The notes beneath the pieces are model-generated. The model was not told where the DNA came from. It saw nothing but the letters and a program-made list of their open reading frames with translations, and did no database searches. A program made the position numbers and the translations under genes. Positions 1 to 9,882 of a stretch of DNA of 64,000 bases are shown piece by piece; positions within the stretch are counted from its first letter, which is position 1; each line of letters starts with the position of its first letter. Source of the stretch: Microcystis wesenbergii FACHB-1317 (GTDB lineage: Bacteria > Cyanobacteriota > Cyanobacteriia > Cyanobacteriales > Microcystaceae); the NCBI RefSeq assembly GCF_014696875.1, contig NZ_JACJQV010000125.1, positions 62,001-126,000 on the forward strand, given 5' to 3'.

Positions 1-1622
1 CCGATCGAGCTACCATTGAGAGTATCTCCGGCTTCGATCTCGTATTCTGTCACCAGAATCGTTTTTTGCGCCCAACGGAACAGATAGATAATATTTTCTC
101 CGAAAGCCGCTCCCGTAAAGGCTTCTGCCGCTACGGTGTTGGTTCCTAAAATGTGAGAGCGGGGCAGAATTTGACTTAATTGTTGACTAAGGTTGTCGTC
201 GGTGGTGCGGATGACTAAGTAGCTTTGGGGGTTGAGTTTGCGGGTGGTTAGGGCCACTTCTAAATTGAGGATTTCGTCATCGGTAACGATCGCTATACTT
301 TTAGCCCTATCTAAATTGACATTTTTTAAAGATTCTTCGATATTTCCCGTCATCAGGGGCATTTTTGGCAGGATAGTTGCATCAAAATCCCTATTTAAGC
401 TGACCCCGACGATCGCCTGTTGCATTTCTAGTAATAAATTAGCCACTTCTCTGCCGACTCGACCTAAGCCAACAATAACGATATGATTCTGTTGGGGAAC
501 TGGGGGACGGTTAGGGATAAATTGAAATCTTGATGATAATAAAGTTTCTGTCAAAATGGCATAGAGAACCCCGATAAAAGCGGTTCCAGCTAAGGTTAAA
601 AAGAGACTAAATAGCTGCATCCACCAGGGAACCGCATTTAAATCTTCGGGGTTAGAGCCACCGAAAACATCGCCGTAACCACCTAATAAAAGGATCGCTG
701 TTCCTGAAAGAGAGGAAATAAAGGAAGCTCTCGGGGCGTAGAGATGGAAAAGAAAAGTCCCGATAATTACTAGGAGGATAATGATAAATACTGACAGGAA
801 AGCCACCCGGTGAATTTGCTGCTGAAAACTCAATTGCCAGAATTGTTGGATTTCTTTGAGGAATTTCTGCCAAAAATCCCGCAACTTCTGGGGAGAATTT
901 GACGGTTTCTGGCGGACAGCATCGATGTTTTGATAGGTAGTTTCGATGGTGGTAATGGTATCACCAGCCCGGATAGTGGTGGTGGGAGACCATTGATAAA
1001 ATCCGGCCCTTAAAGGTTCATCGGGGGCTGTGTGTGCTAACAGACGACGGGTGGGAGTATTTAAATCACCTAAAAAGCGATCGAGTAAACCATCTTCGGG
1101 GCTAATTTGTCTCTGGATAATCCGCAATTTCTGACCGTCAAGATGCAAAAAACCGAGGGTTTCTGTGCCTAATGTGGCTAAAGCAAAGGCATTGGCAGGT
1201 AGTTGGGTGGGTTCATAGGCGATAAAATTGCCCAAACGTTCCTTAAGTAGCTGATTGAGATTATCTTTAGAAGAACGCACCACTAAGCGGGTAAGGGGAT
1301 TTAATTGCCGAATAATTAGGGCAGTAGTGGCATTAATTCGCTCATCACTGGTGACAATTAAAGCAGCCCGACAGCGATCGATTCCCGCTCTTGCTAAAAT
1401 GTTTTTTTGACGACAATCACCGATAATTATTTCCTCTAATAAATCGGGAAAATCATTAATTTCCCAACTGGGAGGCTGTATTAGTTCGATACCGACGACG
1501 CTAACCCCAAACTCTTTTAAAGACTTGACGCAGTGTTGTCCGAGACTACCCAATCCACAAACTAAAAAGCGATCGGCTAACTTGACATTCCCATCGACAA
1601 AGCTGAGAGATTCTTGGTTCAT
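1..1622 (-). CDS. RCK/TrkA-N domain potassium channel (partial, 3' end outside window)
   Basis: About 540 residues are visible from the ATG at 1622; the C-terminus lies beyond the left edge. A Rossmann nucleotide-binding domain comes first ('CGLGSLG' near residue 22), followed by a TrkA-C-like stretch to about residue 225. Next come a hydrophobic helix (about 273-295), a K+ selectivity filter 'GGYGD' (about 314-318) and a second helix (about 335-360). A second Rossmann domain starts near residue 381 ('IVGLGRVG'). By family this is an inner-membrane K+ channel gated by nucleotide or ion binding to RCK domains. The RCK-pore-RCK order, with a large cytoplasmic domain before the pore, is less common than pore-RCK. 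The missing end prevents saying whether a second TrkA-C follows. Confidence 0.85.
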   Translation of the reverse strand, partial: MNQESLSFVDGNVKLADRFLVCGLGSLGQHCVKSLKEFGVSVVGIELIQPPSWEINDFPDLLEEIIIGDCRQKNILARAGIDRCRAALIVTSDERINATTALIIRQLNPLTRLVVRSSKDNLNQLLKERLGNFIAYEPTQLPANAFALATLGTETLGFLHLDGQKLRIIQRQISPEDGLLDRFLGDLNTPTRRLLAHTAPDEPLRAGFYQWSPTTTIRAGDTITTIETTYQNIDAVRQKPSNSPQKLRDFWQKFLKEIQQFWQLSFQQQIHRVAFLSVFIIILLVIIGTFLFHLYAPRASFISSLSGTAILLLGGYGDVFGGSNPEDLNAVPWWMQLFSLFLTLAGTAFIGVLYAILTETLLSSRFQFIPNRPPVPQQNHIVIVGLGRVGREVANLLLEMQQAIVGVSLNRDFDATILPKMPLMTGNIEESLKNVNLDRAKSIAIVTDDEILNLEVALTTRKLNPQSYLVIRTTDDNLSQQLSQILPRSHILGTNTVAAEAFTGAAFGENIIYLFRWAQKTILVTEYEIEAGDTLNGSSI

Positions 1623-1665
1623 AGATTCTGCTTGTCTTAAAAAATAGAAGGATTTTTCAAAATTC

Positions 1666-1715
1666 CGATCCCCCCTGCCCCCCTTGATAAGGGGGGTGCC
1701 GATTCCCCCTTAATC
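1666..1715. repeat. C/G-rich inverted repeat (CCCCCTTGATAAGGGGGG family)
   Basis: A run of C, then TTGATAA, then a run of G forms a strong hairpin just upstream of the K+ channel gene. A related but longer arrangement occurs at 49190-49270, and a variant core lies in the G-rich tract at 27424-27461. The family is dispersed and non-coding; any function is unknown. Confidence 0.6.
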
Positions 1716-1772
1716 TACCCTTAATTTCTTCTTAATAAGAAGAGGGTCTGACAATTTTTAACACCTACCTAA

Positions 1773-2612
1773 TTATAACATACCTGCATTTTTATTGCGT
1801 ACCCGTTGATACATTTCTTCCATTACTTCGATAAAGGAGGTATCCTTATCCCAAAATGCAGGATAATCACCAGCTTTTTTAATAACAATTGCGGGAATAG
1901 TTGCGGATTTAACTAACTGAGGATTTTCGGGTAAACGGTGATGGGAGTGCCAAAATTCTTTGAGATCAATTGTTTCTGCTGCTGGTATAGTCTCGGGTTT
2001 AGTGTGATAGGAGGTAACGGGGTTAAGAGGAATTTTTTCCTCTTGGATAGAGGAGGAAAGCAGCTTACCGAGGGGAGTTTTTGCTAACTCTTGCAGTAAT
2101 TTTTGACGAGAGATACCGCGTAATTCAAATAAGAGGAAAGGATCCTGATCTAATTGGGAAGCAACGAGGTAATAAACTCCAGCAATATGTTTACAGGGAT
2201 TTTCCCAATCGGGACAGGAACAATTGGTGATAAAATCCTTTTGACTGTGGGGTAATAAGTGGATATTCAGATCGCTAAATGCTTCATCAATATTATCGGG
2301 AACTTCTTTGAGCAGCAGTTTAGAGATCATACTCGCTCTTGAACCAAGATTGTATAAAGCTTGTGACCACTCTGCTTTAGTAATTGGTTTAATCTCGATA
2401 CTCACCTTATACAAAGGTTCTTTGTAAACCCCAAAGTAGGGATTAATGGAACCTCGCACCTGAGCAGTAATTAAATTACCGTCAATTTCGTAATTCTTGA
2501 CTTTATCATTTTTAGCGTAGGAACGTCCTCGACTCAAACGCGCTGAGTCGGTAAATTCCTCTAATGCTTCTATAAAGCGTTGTCCCCACCAAGTTTTACT
2601 AAATTTATTCAT
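1773..2612 (-). CDS. SWIM zinc-finger domain protein
   Basis: 279 aa. The SWIM Zn motif is plain: C131-x-C133-x6-C140-x-H142, in 'CSCPDWENPCKH'. SWIM fingers bind DNA or protein. In bacteria this protein type is regularly encoded next to SNF2-family ATPases, and here it starts 13 nt after the stop of the helicase gene, so the two almost certainly share a transcript and probably a complex. The N-terminal 'TWWGQRFIEALE' motif is typical of the family. The substrate or process is not known; a role in DNA repair or chromosome remodelling is inference. Confidence 0.85.
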   Translation of the reverse strand: MNKFSKTWWGQRFIEALEEFTDSARLSRGRSYAKNDKVKNYEIDGNLITAQVRGSINPYFGVYKEPLYKVSIEIKPITKAEWSQALYNLGSRASMISKLLLKEVPDNIDEAFSDLNIHLLPHSQKDFITNCSCPDWENPCKHIAGVYYLVASQLDQDPFLLFELRGISRQKLLQELAKTPLGKLLSSSIQEEKIPLNPVTSYHTKPETIPAAETIDLKEFWHSHHRLPENPQLVKSATIPAIVIKKAGDYPAFWDKDTSFIEVMEEMYQRVRNKNAGML

Positions 2613-2625
2613 AGGTTTACCTCGA

Positions 2626-5600
2626 TTAAATAATTGTCTGTTTATTCAATGCGATTAACTGACGAAAACTTTCGTTATCTAATTCCGTTAACCAGGATTC
2701 ATCATTACTAACAATAGCATTAGCTACCTTTTTCTTTTCCTCGATCATTTCATCAATTCTTTCCTCTAAGGTTCCCAATGTGACAAATTTATGCACGAAA
2801 ACATTTTTTTGTTGACCAATTCTAAAAGCGCGATCAGTTGCTTGATTTTCCACCGCAGGATTCCACCAACGATCGAAATGAAAAACATGATTTGCTTTGG
2901 TTAAAGTAATCCCCACTCCCCCAGCTTTTAGGGATAAAATAAATACGGAAGGTTCTGTTTCGGGATGTTGAAATTCTTCGATCATTTGTTCTCGTTTTGG
3001 TTGAGAAGTCCCCCCGTGAAGGTAATAGGTATTGTAGCGAAAAGTTTGTTTGAGGTACTTTTGTAAGGAGTCACCGATTTCAGTAAATTGAGTGAAAATT
3101 AGCAAACTATCTCCCTCTAAAATTACTTCTTCTAGCATTTCTCCCAAACGCTCTAACTTATGCGATCGCTCAGGAGTAAAAGCACTGTTATCCTGTAAAA
3201 ATTGACGGGGATGATTACAAATTTGTTTCAAGCGCATCAGGGTAGATAAAATTAATCCCTTGCGTTTTATTCCCTCCGCTTCTTCTAATTGTTTTTCCAC
3301 TTCTTTGATAACAACTTCGTAGAGAGAAGCTTGTTCTTTAGTTAAATTACAATACTGTTTGTTTTCCACTTTGTCAGGCAAATCTTTAATTATCTGCTTA
3401 TCGGTTTTTACCCGACGCAGAATAAAAGGTTCCACTAATTTTTTGAGAACCGTGGACTGGAGACGATCATTTTGTTTTTGGATTGGCACTTCAAAAGCTT
3501 TACGAAATTGAGTTTCTTTGCCTAAATAACCGGGGTTAAGGAAGTTAAAAATTGACCATAAATCAAGCAGTCTATTTTCCACAGGAGTTCCCGTTAATGC
3601 GAGACGATGTTGTGCAGATAAACTCAAGATTGCTTTGGTTTGTGCCGCTTTAGGATTTTTGATATTTTGTGCTTCATCAATTACTAAACGTTGCCAAGAT
3701 TGCGAGTTAAATAATTTCAAGTCCTTGCGAACTAAGGTAAAAGAAGTAATGACGATATCCTTTTGACTAGCTACTATCTGAAATTCGTTCTCATCTTGAT
3801 AGCGCTTACTACCATGGTGAATTAAAACCTGAAGATGGGGGGCAAATTTTTCAATTTCTTTTGCCCAATTTCCCACCACAGAAGTGGGTGCGACTAGCAG
3901 AGTTGGTAAAACATTATTATCTCCCTCTCTTTCCCCAATCAATCTAGCAATTACTTGTAGGGTTTTTCCTAATCCCATATCGTCAGCAAGACAACCATTT
4001 AACCCCAATTGTTCTAGGTATTGAATCCAGGCAACCCCCCGCTTTTGGTACTCCCGCAGCGTTCCTTGTAATTGGGGAGGATTTTCGATCGGTTCTAGTT
4101 GACTAGGATTTTGTAATTTCTCTAGCATAGAACCCAAAAAATCATCGGTTTCAACAATAATCTCCTCTGGGTATTCGGCAGCTTTTTTCATTAATTCAAT
4201 CAGATTCATCTCAGGATTTTCCTGCTGATATTTCTGCCAAAAATCCAGCATTTGCTGCATTTTATTTTGTTCTAATTCTACCCATTGACCTCGAAATTTA
4301 ACTAAGGGTGTTTTTGTGTTAATTAATTGTTGCCATTCCTCTTGACTAATAGTTTCTTCACCGATGGCTAATTCATATTGATATTCAATGATGTTTTCGA
4401 GGCTAAAAATCCCTTTACTAACGGGGGTAGATTTGCCCGATTTAGAAGTGGTTTTTAGCCGAACTTTGGCGCGTTGACGACCTTCGGGAGTCCACCAAGC
4501 TGGAATAATCACTTTATATCCCGCATCTTCTAAAATCCACGCAGTTTCTTTTAAGAAAGTAAAAGCTTCTGTAAGGTTGAGATAAAATCCCGTCGGTTTA
4601 TCCGTTTCTAATCCTTGCCAAATGGGGGGATAAATACGGGCAGCATAACCCAAACTTAGTAAAATATTTTTGTCTAAATCTTGACCAAAATGCGCTTGTA
4701 TGCTTGTTCTAGTATCGGGGACTGCATACCAATATTCGTCTAATTCTAATCGCAGGGAGGGGTCTTGTTTAGAGATGAGGATAAAGGTAATTTGCCACTG
4801 TTCAATATTATCTTCTGGCGCTTCCGTTAGTTTAAAACCAAGGCTAAAACTAGATATATTTTGGTCTCCTAGTAATTGCTGTCTCCAAGTTTGCCACTGT
4901 TGATATTTTTCTAAGGCAGCGGCAGTTTGCAGAAATCCAGCAGTCTTAGTCACATAGAAGCAATCACCTATAATTGTCTCGCTAATTTTTTTATCAAAAC
5001 TGGCAGGAATTGCCGTATTAGTGACAATTTCATTGAGGAGACATTCGGAGAAGTGCCGGAGTAGGGTTTTGGGATCGTATAATTGTGGTGAAGCATGGGG
5101 ATTTTCAGCACCAGCAAGACAAATGCGGGGAAGATATTCGAGATAGCCATCGAGATTGGGTTCGTAGGTTGCTGATATAATTTCCCAAAGAGGATAGATA
5201 GCAAAGTTAGCGGTTTTCTGGTTATTTGTGGCTAATTCTCTATATTTAAAGGCAGGAATATAGTTATCTTTGAGAATTATTTCTTTAAAAGCTTGACTGT
5301 AGTGATACCAAAAAAGTAAATCTGCACCTAACTGAATCTCTGAGGAGTTGTAAAGACAGATAAAGTGCAGATCATTGAGCAGTTTAAGTACAGGATTAAG
5401 GGGATAACAATCAATTTGCCAAGATTGCCATTGGCTATTTTCTGGGGGTTCTTTTTCTAGATAACGCAGTAATTCTAAGGAGGGTACAGGTTGATTATCC
5501 TGGCTAGGTAAAAGAAAGTAGCGGGGGACAAATTGCCGACTAAGAGGATTATAATTCGATTGAACTATTCCTAATTCTCCAGTGAGAAAGCTAGTTAATT

Positions 5601-5748
5601 CTTCTTTGCTTAACTGAAAAGGATGATAATTATCAGCAGTGGTGCGACTCTTTTTCGGGTTGCTAGTTTCTCCCCAAAGATAAAAGCTACCCTTCTGAAT
5701 AAATTCGTCCGTTGATTGGGGAATCCAAGTACCGTGAAGAATTTTCAT
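2626..5748 (-). CDS. SNF2-family DEAD/DEAH helicase
   Basis: About 1040 aa when read from the ATG at 5748 ('MKILHGTW'), preferred over an upstream in-frame start at 5766 because this N-terminus is what homologues of this family usually show. The N-terminal half is the SNF2-helicase-associated region. The ATPase follows: Walker A 'DDMGLGKTLQ' (about residue 586), Walker B/DExx 'DEAQ' (about 690), 'LTGTPVENR', and the helicase C lobe ending in motif VI 'ATDRAFRIGQ' (about 970). It is an ATP-driven DNA translocase, presumably cytoplasmic and nucleoid-associated. It is the first gene of a two-gene operon with the SWIM protein. Confidence 0.92.
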   Translation of the reverse strand: MKILHGTWIPQSTDEFIQKGSFYLWGETSNPKKSRTTADNYHPFQLSKEELTSFLTGELGIVQSNYNPLSRQFVPRYFLLPSQDNQPVPSLELLRYLEKEPPENSQWQSWQIDCYPLNPVLKLLNDLHFICLYNSSEIQLGADLLFWYHYSQAFKEIILKDNYIPAFKYRELATNNQKTANFAIYPLWEIISATYEPNLDGYLEYLPRICLAGAENPHASPQLYDPKTLLRHFSECLLNEIVTNTAIPASFDKKISETIIGDCFYVTKTAGFLQTAAALEKYQQWQTWRQQLLGDQNISSFSLGFKLTEAPEDNIEQWQITFILISKQDPSLRLELDEYWYAVPDTRTSIQAHFGQDLDKNILLSLGYAARIYPPIWQGLETDKPTGFYLNLTEAFTFLKETAWILEDAGYKVIIPAWWTPEGRQRAKVRLKTTSKSGKSTPVSKGIFSLENIIEYQYELAIGEETISQEEWQQLINTKTPLVKFRGQWVELEQNKMQQMLDFWQKYQQENPEMNLIELMKKAAEYPEEIIVETDDFLGSMLEKLQNPSQLEPIENPPQLQGTLREYQKRGVAWIQYLEQLGLNGCLADDMGLGKTLQVIARLIGEREGDNNVLPTLLVAPTSVVGNWAKEIEKFAPHLQVLIHHGSKRYQDENEFQIVASQKDIVITSFTLVRKDLKLFNSQSWQRLVIDEAQNIKNPKAAQTKAILSLSAQHRLALTGTPVENRLLDLWSIFNFLNPGYLGKETQFRKAFEVPIQKQNDRLQSTVLKKLVEPFILRRVKTDKQIIKDLPDKVENKQYCNLTKEQASLYEVVIKEVEKQLEEAEGIKRKGLILSTLMRLKQICNHPRQFLQDNSAFTPERSHKLERLGEMLEEVILEGDSLLIFTQFTEIGDSLQKYLKQTFRYNTYYLHGGTSQPKREQMIEEFQHPETEPSVFILSLKAGGVGITLTKANHVFHFDRWWNPAVENQATDRAFRIGQQKNVFVHKFVTLGTLEERIDEMIEEKKKVANAIVSNDESWLTELDNESFRQLIALNKQTII

Positions 5749-5766
5749 GGTTTTTAACAAGTACAA

Positions 5767-6162
5767 AAGAACTTAAATGAGGGCAAGACTTAGCCTCTAG
5801 AAAAATTGTAGCGATTATGGGAGGATTCTCGACACTTTCTTATTTTTATCCCTTTGGGAACCCAGAAGTCCTCTGGATAAGAGAAAAAGGTTAATAGCGT
5901 TTCTAGGACAAAAAACCATTGAGAAGACGTGATCGGCGGTTTTTTGAGCTTAAAGCTTATCCCTATATGGGTTTAAAGCTATTTTTGTTCTAGGTTTTGT
6001 TGAGGTTCCACTAAGAAGGATGGCTAATTATAGCAATTCCCCAAAATCCGGCTACAGGAGTTCGATCCCCTTGCCTTCGTCTCCCTTAAAATGGGAAAAA
6101 GGGGAAAAGGGGAACTTAAATTCGATAATTCGAGATGTAGTTTTTATGGGTGAGAATTGGTA
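5767..6162. other. Intergenic region with one hairpin
   Basis: No convincing gene. A perfect 9-bp inverted repeat (CAAAAAACC at 5909-5917, GGTTTTTTG at 5938-5946) could be a weak terminator or structured RNA between the DUF3616 gene and the helicase operon. The rest is AT-rich with a short purine tract near 6090-6115. Confidence 0.4.
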
Positions 6163-7143
6163 TTAATTAACTTTTACCCAAATACTGCGGAAATATTTTT
6201 CGGGATTATTTTTATCGATAATATCTTTACAGGGAGTATTACCAACTCGCTCGATTGTACCATCATCGCTTAAAATATGAAAGCGATCTGGGAAATGGGG
6301 ATAAAACAACAAAGCTTCTGGACGAAACCCGTCAGGGAATTGCAGTGATTCTATCTTTTCTGGTGCATCTTCTTTTTTTCCTGACCAAGTATAGAAAACA
6401 AATTGATCGCCTCCATGAAATTCTCCAGCAATAATTAAATATACTTCTAAAGCTGGCCAAAATTCAATGCTACGAATTCCTAATCCTCCCAAATCTAACA
6501 AGATAGGATCACCAAATTCAGCCCGAGCATTGGTGGAATTAATAACTAAACTTTGAGGATTTTTTAGAGTTAATAAAAGAGCTTTATCGTTTGGTAGAGG
6601 ATTACGAAAACCGATCAAGATATTTCCGTCTGGAGTTGCCGTTAAACCTTCAATATTTAATCCTCCTTCAGCTTTAGTAGCTTTGGTTTCTGCTGTTTTG
6701 AAGTCAAATATTTTAGCCAATTGAGAGTCTTCGATAATATCGCGCAATACTAACTGAGTATAAGACTCACCCACTTGAACTATACTAGAGCCTTGATCGT
6801 TAATTTTACTAGCAAAAAATTGATGACGAGGTAGTTTTTGTTCAGCATTTTTATTGCGGCCATGGGAAGTAATCCAATAGATTATGTCATTTAGCACAGT
6901 TACCCCTTCTAAGTCAATTTCTCTATTTTTAGGATTGTTTTTTAGCCAACCATTAATGTCAATGGTTTCCAGCGCTTTTCCCGACTCTTGAGAGGAATAA
7001 ATCCAGAGAATATTACCTAATTCTGTATCCGCCTCATCATTACCAACAACAAATTTATTTTCTCCTAAAGCAGTGGCTGCAGAAGCATCACAAATTCCTT
7101 GATGTTTGATCTCTTGGATAATAGAAAAGTTGAGAGGTTGCAT
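6163..7143 (-). CDS. DUF3616 domain protein
   Basis: 326 aa from the ATG at 7143, which has a good ribosome binding site (AAGGAG, 9 nt spacer). A longer frame reaching 7215 adds a hydrophobic stretch but has no ribosome binding site. The pattern 'CDASAATAL..NKFVVGNDE', the repeated beta-strand blades, 'NIEGLTATPDGNILIGFRNP' and the 'EGVTVL' motif fit DUF3616, a predicted beta-propeller family of unknown role. It lies downstream of, and in the same direction as, the cell-wall gene run. If the longer start were used, the protein would have an N-terminal membrane anchor. Confidence 0.75.
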   Translation of the reverse strand: MQPLNFSIIQEIKHQGICDASAATALGENKFVVGNDEADTELGNILWIYSSQESGKALETIDINGWLKNNPKNREIDLEGVTVLNDIIYWITSHGRNKNAEQKLPRHQFFASKINDQGSSIVQVGESYTQLVLRDIIEDSQLAKIFDFKTAETKATKAEGGLNIEGLTATPDGNILIGFRNPLPNDKALLLTLKNPQSLVINSTNARAEFGDPILLDLGGLGIRSIEFWPALEVYLIIAGEFHGGDQFVFYTWSGKKEDAPEKIESLQFPDGFRPEALLFYPHFPDRFHILSDDGTIERVGNTPCKDIIDKNNPEKYFRSIWVKVN

Positions 7144-7292
7144 GATTATATTCTCCTTATTAATTAGAAAAGTGAGGATTAAGAAAATTATAGGCAATAA
7201 AAGACAAAAAGACAAGAAATCACTAGAAATAATCTGAGAAAGGACTGGTTTGAGGATTGATGGAAAATCGTTAAATTGACAGCCATAATTAT

Positions 7293-8294
7293 TTATTTCT
7301 GAGTATTAGGTAATATGGGTTTACCCGTATTACGCACATTGATCAACTTCCCTAAAATATCAAACCAAAAAGGTGCGCCCATCGCCACGGCTACTCCTGT
7401 CATTAGCCAGCCAAAGATAGCTTGTAACCAGCCATTTTGTTCTTTTATTTGTTCACCATTAAACCATCCTTTTTCATTCCAACCAAGCGGCAAAGGTTGA
7501 TTAATTTTTTCTAAATTCTTGACACTAACTTGTAATTTTTCTGTACATTCAGCGACTTTGTTAGGATCATCTTTAGCGTCTTTAAAACAAGATTCATTAG
7601 TCTGAAAAACTTCTGTCGCTACCTGATTAATCCCCTGTCTTAAATTGGAATTTTTGGATAGTTGCTCAATGACATAAAAACTATCAATATTGAGCAAAGC
7701 AGCTGCTAAAAAACCAAAAGCAAAAGATACTCCCTTGGCATTTCTTTTATATACCCCCGATGTTCGCTCCATAATTTGAGTAAAAGTCTTGGCTATTTCA
7801 TCAACAAAATCCCCCAGAGTTGGATTGTCAAGTTTGAGTTTGGTACTATAACCTATTTCTATCAATCTGTCAATCGCTAATTTGTCTATTTTAGAGAAAT
7901 TGGAAATACTATCTAACTTCTTAAATATTCCTGTTTTTTGTTGATCAAGATTATTTCCTAAAAAATCCGCTTTTAATAATTTTTCATTATCTGAAAGTTG
8001 ACTATTAACTAGACTAATTAGAGACTGTGCCAAAACTTTTGGTTCAACATAGGAAGGACCAACTGACTTCCCAAAATTAGTGTATTGATTTAAACTTGAT
8101 AATAATGATCCATTATTGTACAAAGATTCCACCGTATTTTTTCCCAAGAATATTTCCAGAGCTTTTTTTAAATTTCTAGCCCGAAATTCTAACAAAGCGG
8201 CCAATTGTTCCTGTAATTCGGAGATAATAAGGCTGGAAGCTAAGTAGATAAAAATTAGAGCAACAATAATTTCGAGAAGGGTTCCTAGATTCAT
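7293..8294 (-). CDS. Hypothetical protein with N- and C-terminal membrane segments
   Basis: 333 aa; family not recognised. A hydrophobic helix covers residues about 7-24 ('LLEIIVALIFIYLASSLI'). It is followed by an amphipathic region, a possible helix near 190-205 ('FAFGFLAAALLNI') and a C-terminal helix near 290-310 ('AIFGWLMTGVAVAMGAPFWF'). The middle is mostly helical and polar, with two cysteines (about residues 236 and 249) that could pair. It is the likely membrane component at the downstream end of the cell-wall hydrolase run, 58 nt after the 495-aa gene. A pore, anchor or holin-like role is speculation. Confidence 0.6.
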   Translation of the reverse strand: MNLGTLLEIIVALIFIYLASSLIISELQEQLAALLEFRARNLKKALEIFLGKNTVESLYNNGSLLSSLNQYTNFGKSVGPSYVEPKVLAQSLISLVNSQLSDNEKLLKADFLGNNLDQQKTGIFKKLDSISNFSKIDKLAIDRLIEIGYSTKLKLDNPTLGDFVDEIAKTFTQIMERTSGVYKRNAKGVSFAFGFLAAALLNIDSFYVIEQLSKNSNLRQGINQVATEVFQTNESCFKDAKDDPNKVAECTEKLQVSVKNLEKINQPLPLGWNEKGWFNGEQIKEQNGWLQAIFGWLMTGVAVAMGAPFWFDILGKLINVRNTGKPILPNTQK

Positions 8295-8352
8295 TTTTAA
8301 GATCTCACTATTGATTTTACAAGTTTTTGTTTTTAGTTATGACCAAAGCAAA

Positions 8353-9840
8353 TTAAGCCAATTCCTCGGTTAAAATGCGGCGGACAATTTCGGTGACAGC
8401 GGCGGCTAAATTGGTATCTCTTTCCCTGTCGGAACCGTTGGGAGTACGAAGAGCTAAGGAGAAAGTTCTCAGTTTAGCTGGTTGCACACGATTATCAACA
8501 AATTTGACGAAAGCTACATAAGCAAAGGAACTAGGACCGAAGCCAACTTTAGAAATTACCACAGGTTGACTAATCACATTTATCACACCTAAAGTTTCTA
8601 AAGCAACATCAATATATCGTGCTGCATCGGTTCCCATAGCACGAACAACGGTTTCTAAACTATTCCATTGACTGCCGATAAAACGAGTATTAGTAGTTAA
8701 ATGTAGATGCCATCCTAACATCGTAATTAAACGCACTAAATCATAAGTCGATACATCATTTTTTCCCGTGGTATTATCTACTGGTGATCTTAAGACGGTA
8801 GCACTGCTACTTAAATCTTTGATAATTGGATCTTTAATCAGAGAAGGATTAAAATATCCCCCAGTAAATTTACAACTGGTATTTCCAGTTTGAGCTTTTA
8901 GCCAAGCTTCCAAATCCGCTCGTTTAGTAAAGCGTTTAAACAAGGCTCCAATTTGATTCGAGCGTCCCAGAGAACCATCAGCATCTTTTCTATAGGAAAC
9001 CATATCAACCACCAGATCAAAAAATTTAGGTTTGGGAGAATTAGCTGGTTCAATCACACAATTATCAACATCAACTGTAGGGAATTTCCCATTAATTTGT
9101 TCAATTGCGTTAAGAACTCCAATGAATTTAGTGGCACTGAGTAATTGTTCTGGATTAAAGGCATCTTTCCCTAACCAATGGGTTTTGATTGGACTGCTGC
9201 CATCGCCAAAACTTCCCACACATACACAGGCATGAGAGATGTTACTGGCCAGAAAATTTAAGCCATTTGTGTCAATATTGGGTAAGTTTCCCCGTTGGGG
9301 ATAATCGCTAAAAGTAATAGTTTTCCCTGATCCTACGAGAGTAAAATTAGTTCCGTAGGAAACTAAATTAGTCCCGTCTGGTTTCTGTTTTAAGTGTTCA
9401 GGATAGTCGTCCACTTCCATGGCAAAAGGCGAATTCCGCAGTGTTCTAGCGACGAATGACTGAGTTACCCCAATATTAACCGGTGCGATTGAATTATCTT
9501 GGATGGTGGTTAATTTGTTAAGTATAAATTTAGTATCTTTGGCTTGATCTAAGATAAAAGGTAGCTGTTTTGTGTCAAGTAAATTAGTAGCAATATTGGG
9601 ATTAATTGCCACTGTGTCAGAAGGAAGTCCAGATAAATCCAAGGCTTGACAAAATTCTTTGAGTCCTCGCCAAGTAAAAGTATCTCCAGTGCCTAAATCA
9701 CCATCAATCCATTGTCCACCGGGGTATAACCCTAAGTTAGCTAGTTTAGTTTGAATTTCTCTTACTAACCCTTGATCCGCTTTTAGTTGGGAACGGGTCA
9801 GAGTTTTGTTATCGTTAACAATGTCTTGTAAAGTTGCCAT
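8353..9840 (-). CDS. Peptidoglycan-binding-like protein of unknown function
   Basis: 495 aa. Residues about 17-75 resemble a peptidoglycan-binding (PGBD-like) fold ('VREIQTKLANLGLYPGG.WIDGDLGTGDTFTWRGLKEF'). The remainder (about 120-490) is not recognised. No signal peptide is visible. The start at 9840 has AAGGA about 8 nt upstream. The gap to the DUF2272 gene upstream is only 42 nt, so it is probably co-transcribed. The conserved block around 'SNISHACVCVGSFGDGSSPIKTHWLG' could hold a catalytic His or Cys, but I cannot assign an activity. Confidence 0.6.
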   Translation of the reverse strand: MATLQDIVNDNKTLTRSQLKADQGLVREIQTKLANLGLYPGGQWIDGDLGTGDTFTWRGLKEFCQALDLSGLPSDTVAINPNIATNLLDTKQLPFILDQAKDTKFILNKLTTIQDNSIAPVNIGVTQSFVARTLRNSPFAMEVDDYPEHLKQKPDGTNLVSYGTNFTLVGSGKTITFSDYPQRGNLPNIDTNGLNFLASNISHACVCVGSFGDGSSPIKTHWLGKDAFNPEQLLSATKFIGVLNAIEQINGKFPTVDVDNCVIEPANSPKPKFFDLVVDMVSYRKDADGSLGRSNQIGALFKRFTKRADLEAWLKAQTGNTSCKFTGGYFNPSLIKDPIIKDLSSSATVLRSPVDNTTGKNDVSTYDLVRLITMLGWHLHLTTNTRFIGSQWNSLETVVRAMGTDAARYIDVALETLGVINVISQPVVISKVGFGPSSFAYVAFVKFVDNRVQPAKLRTFSLALRTPNGSDRERDTNLAAAVTEIVRRILTEELA

Positions 9841-9882
9841 AGTTTTGTCCTTGAAAGAGATTAGGAAAGGATAGGAAAAGTA

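Noticed and set aside
4968..5204. 78-codon minus-strand frame within the helicase region
   Set aside because: It is a shifted shadow of the SNF2 gene, with no start signal.
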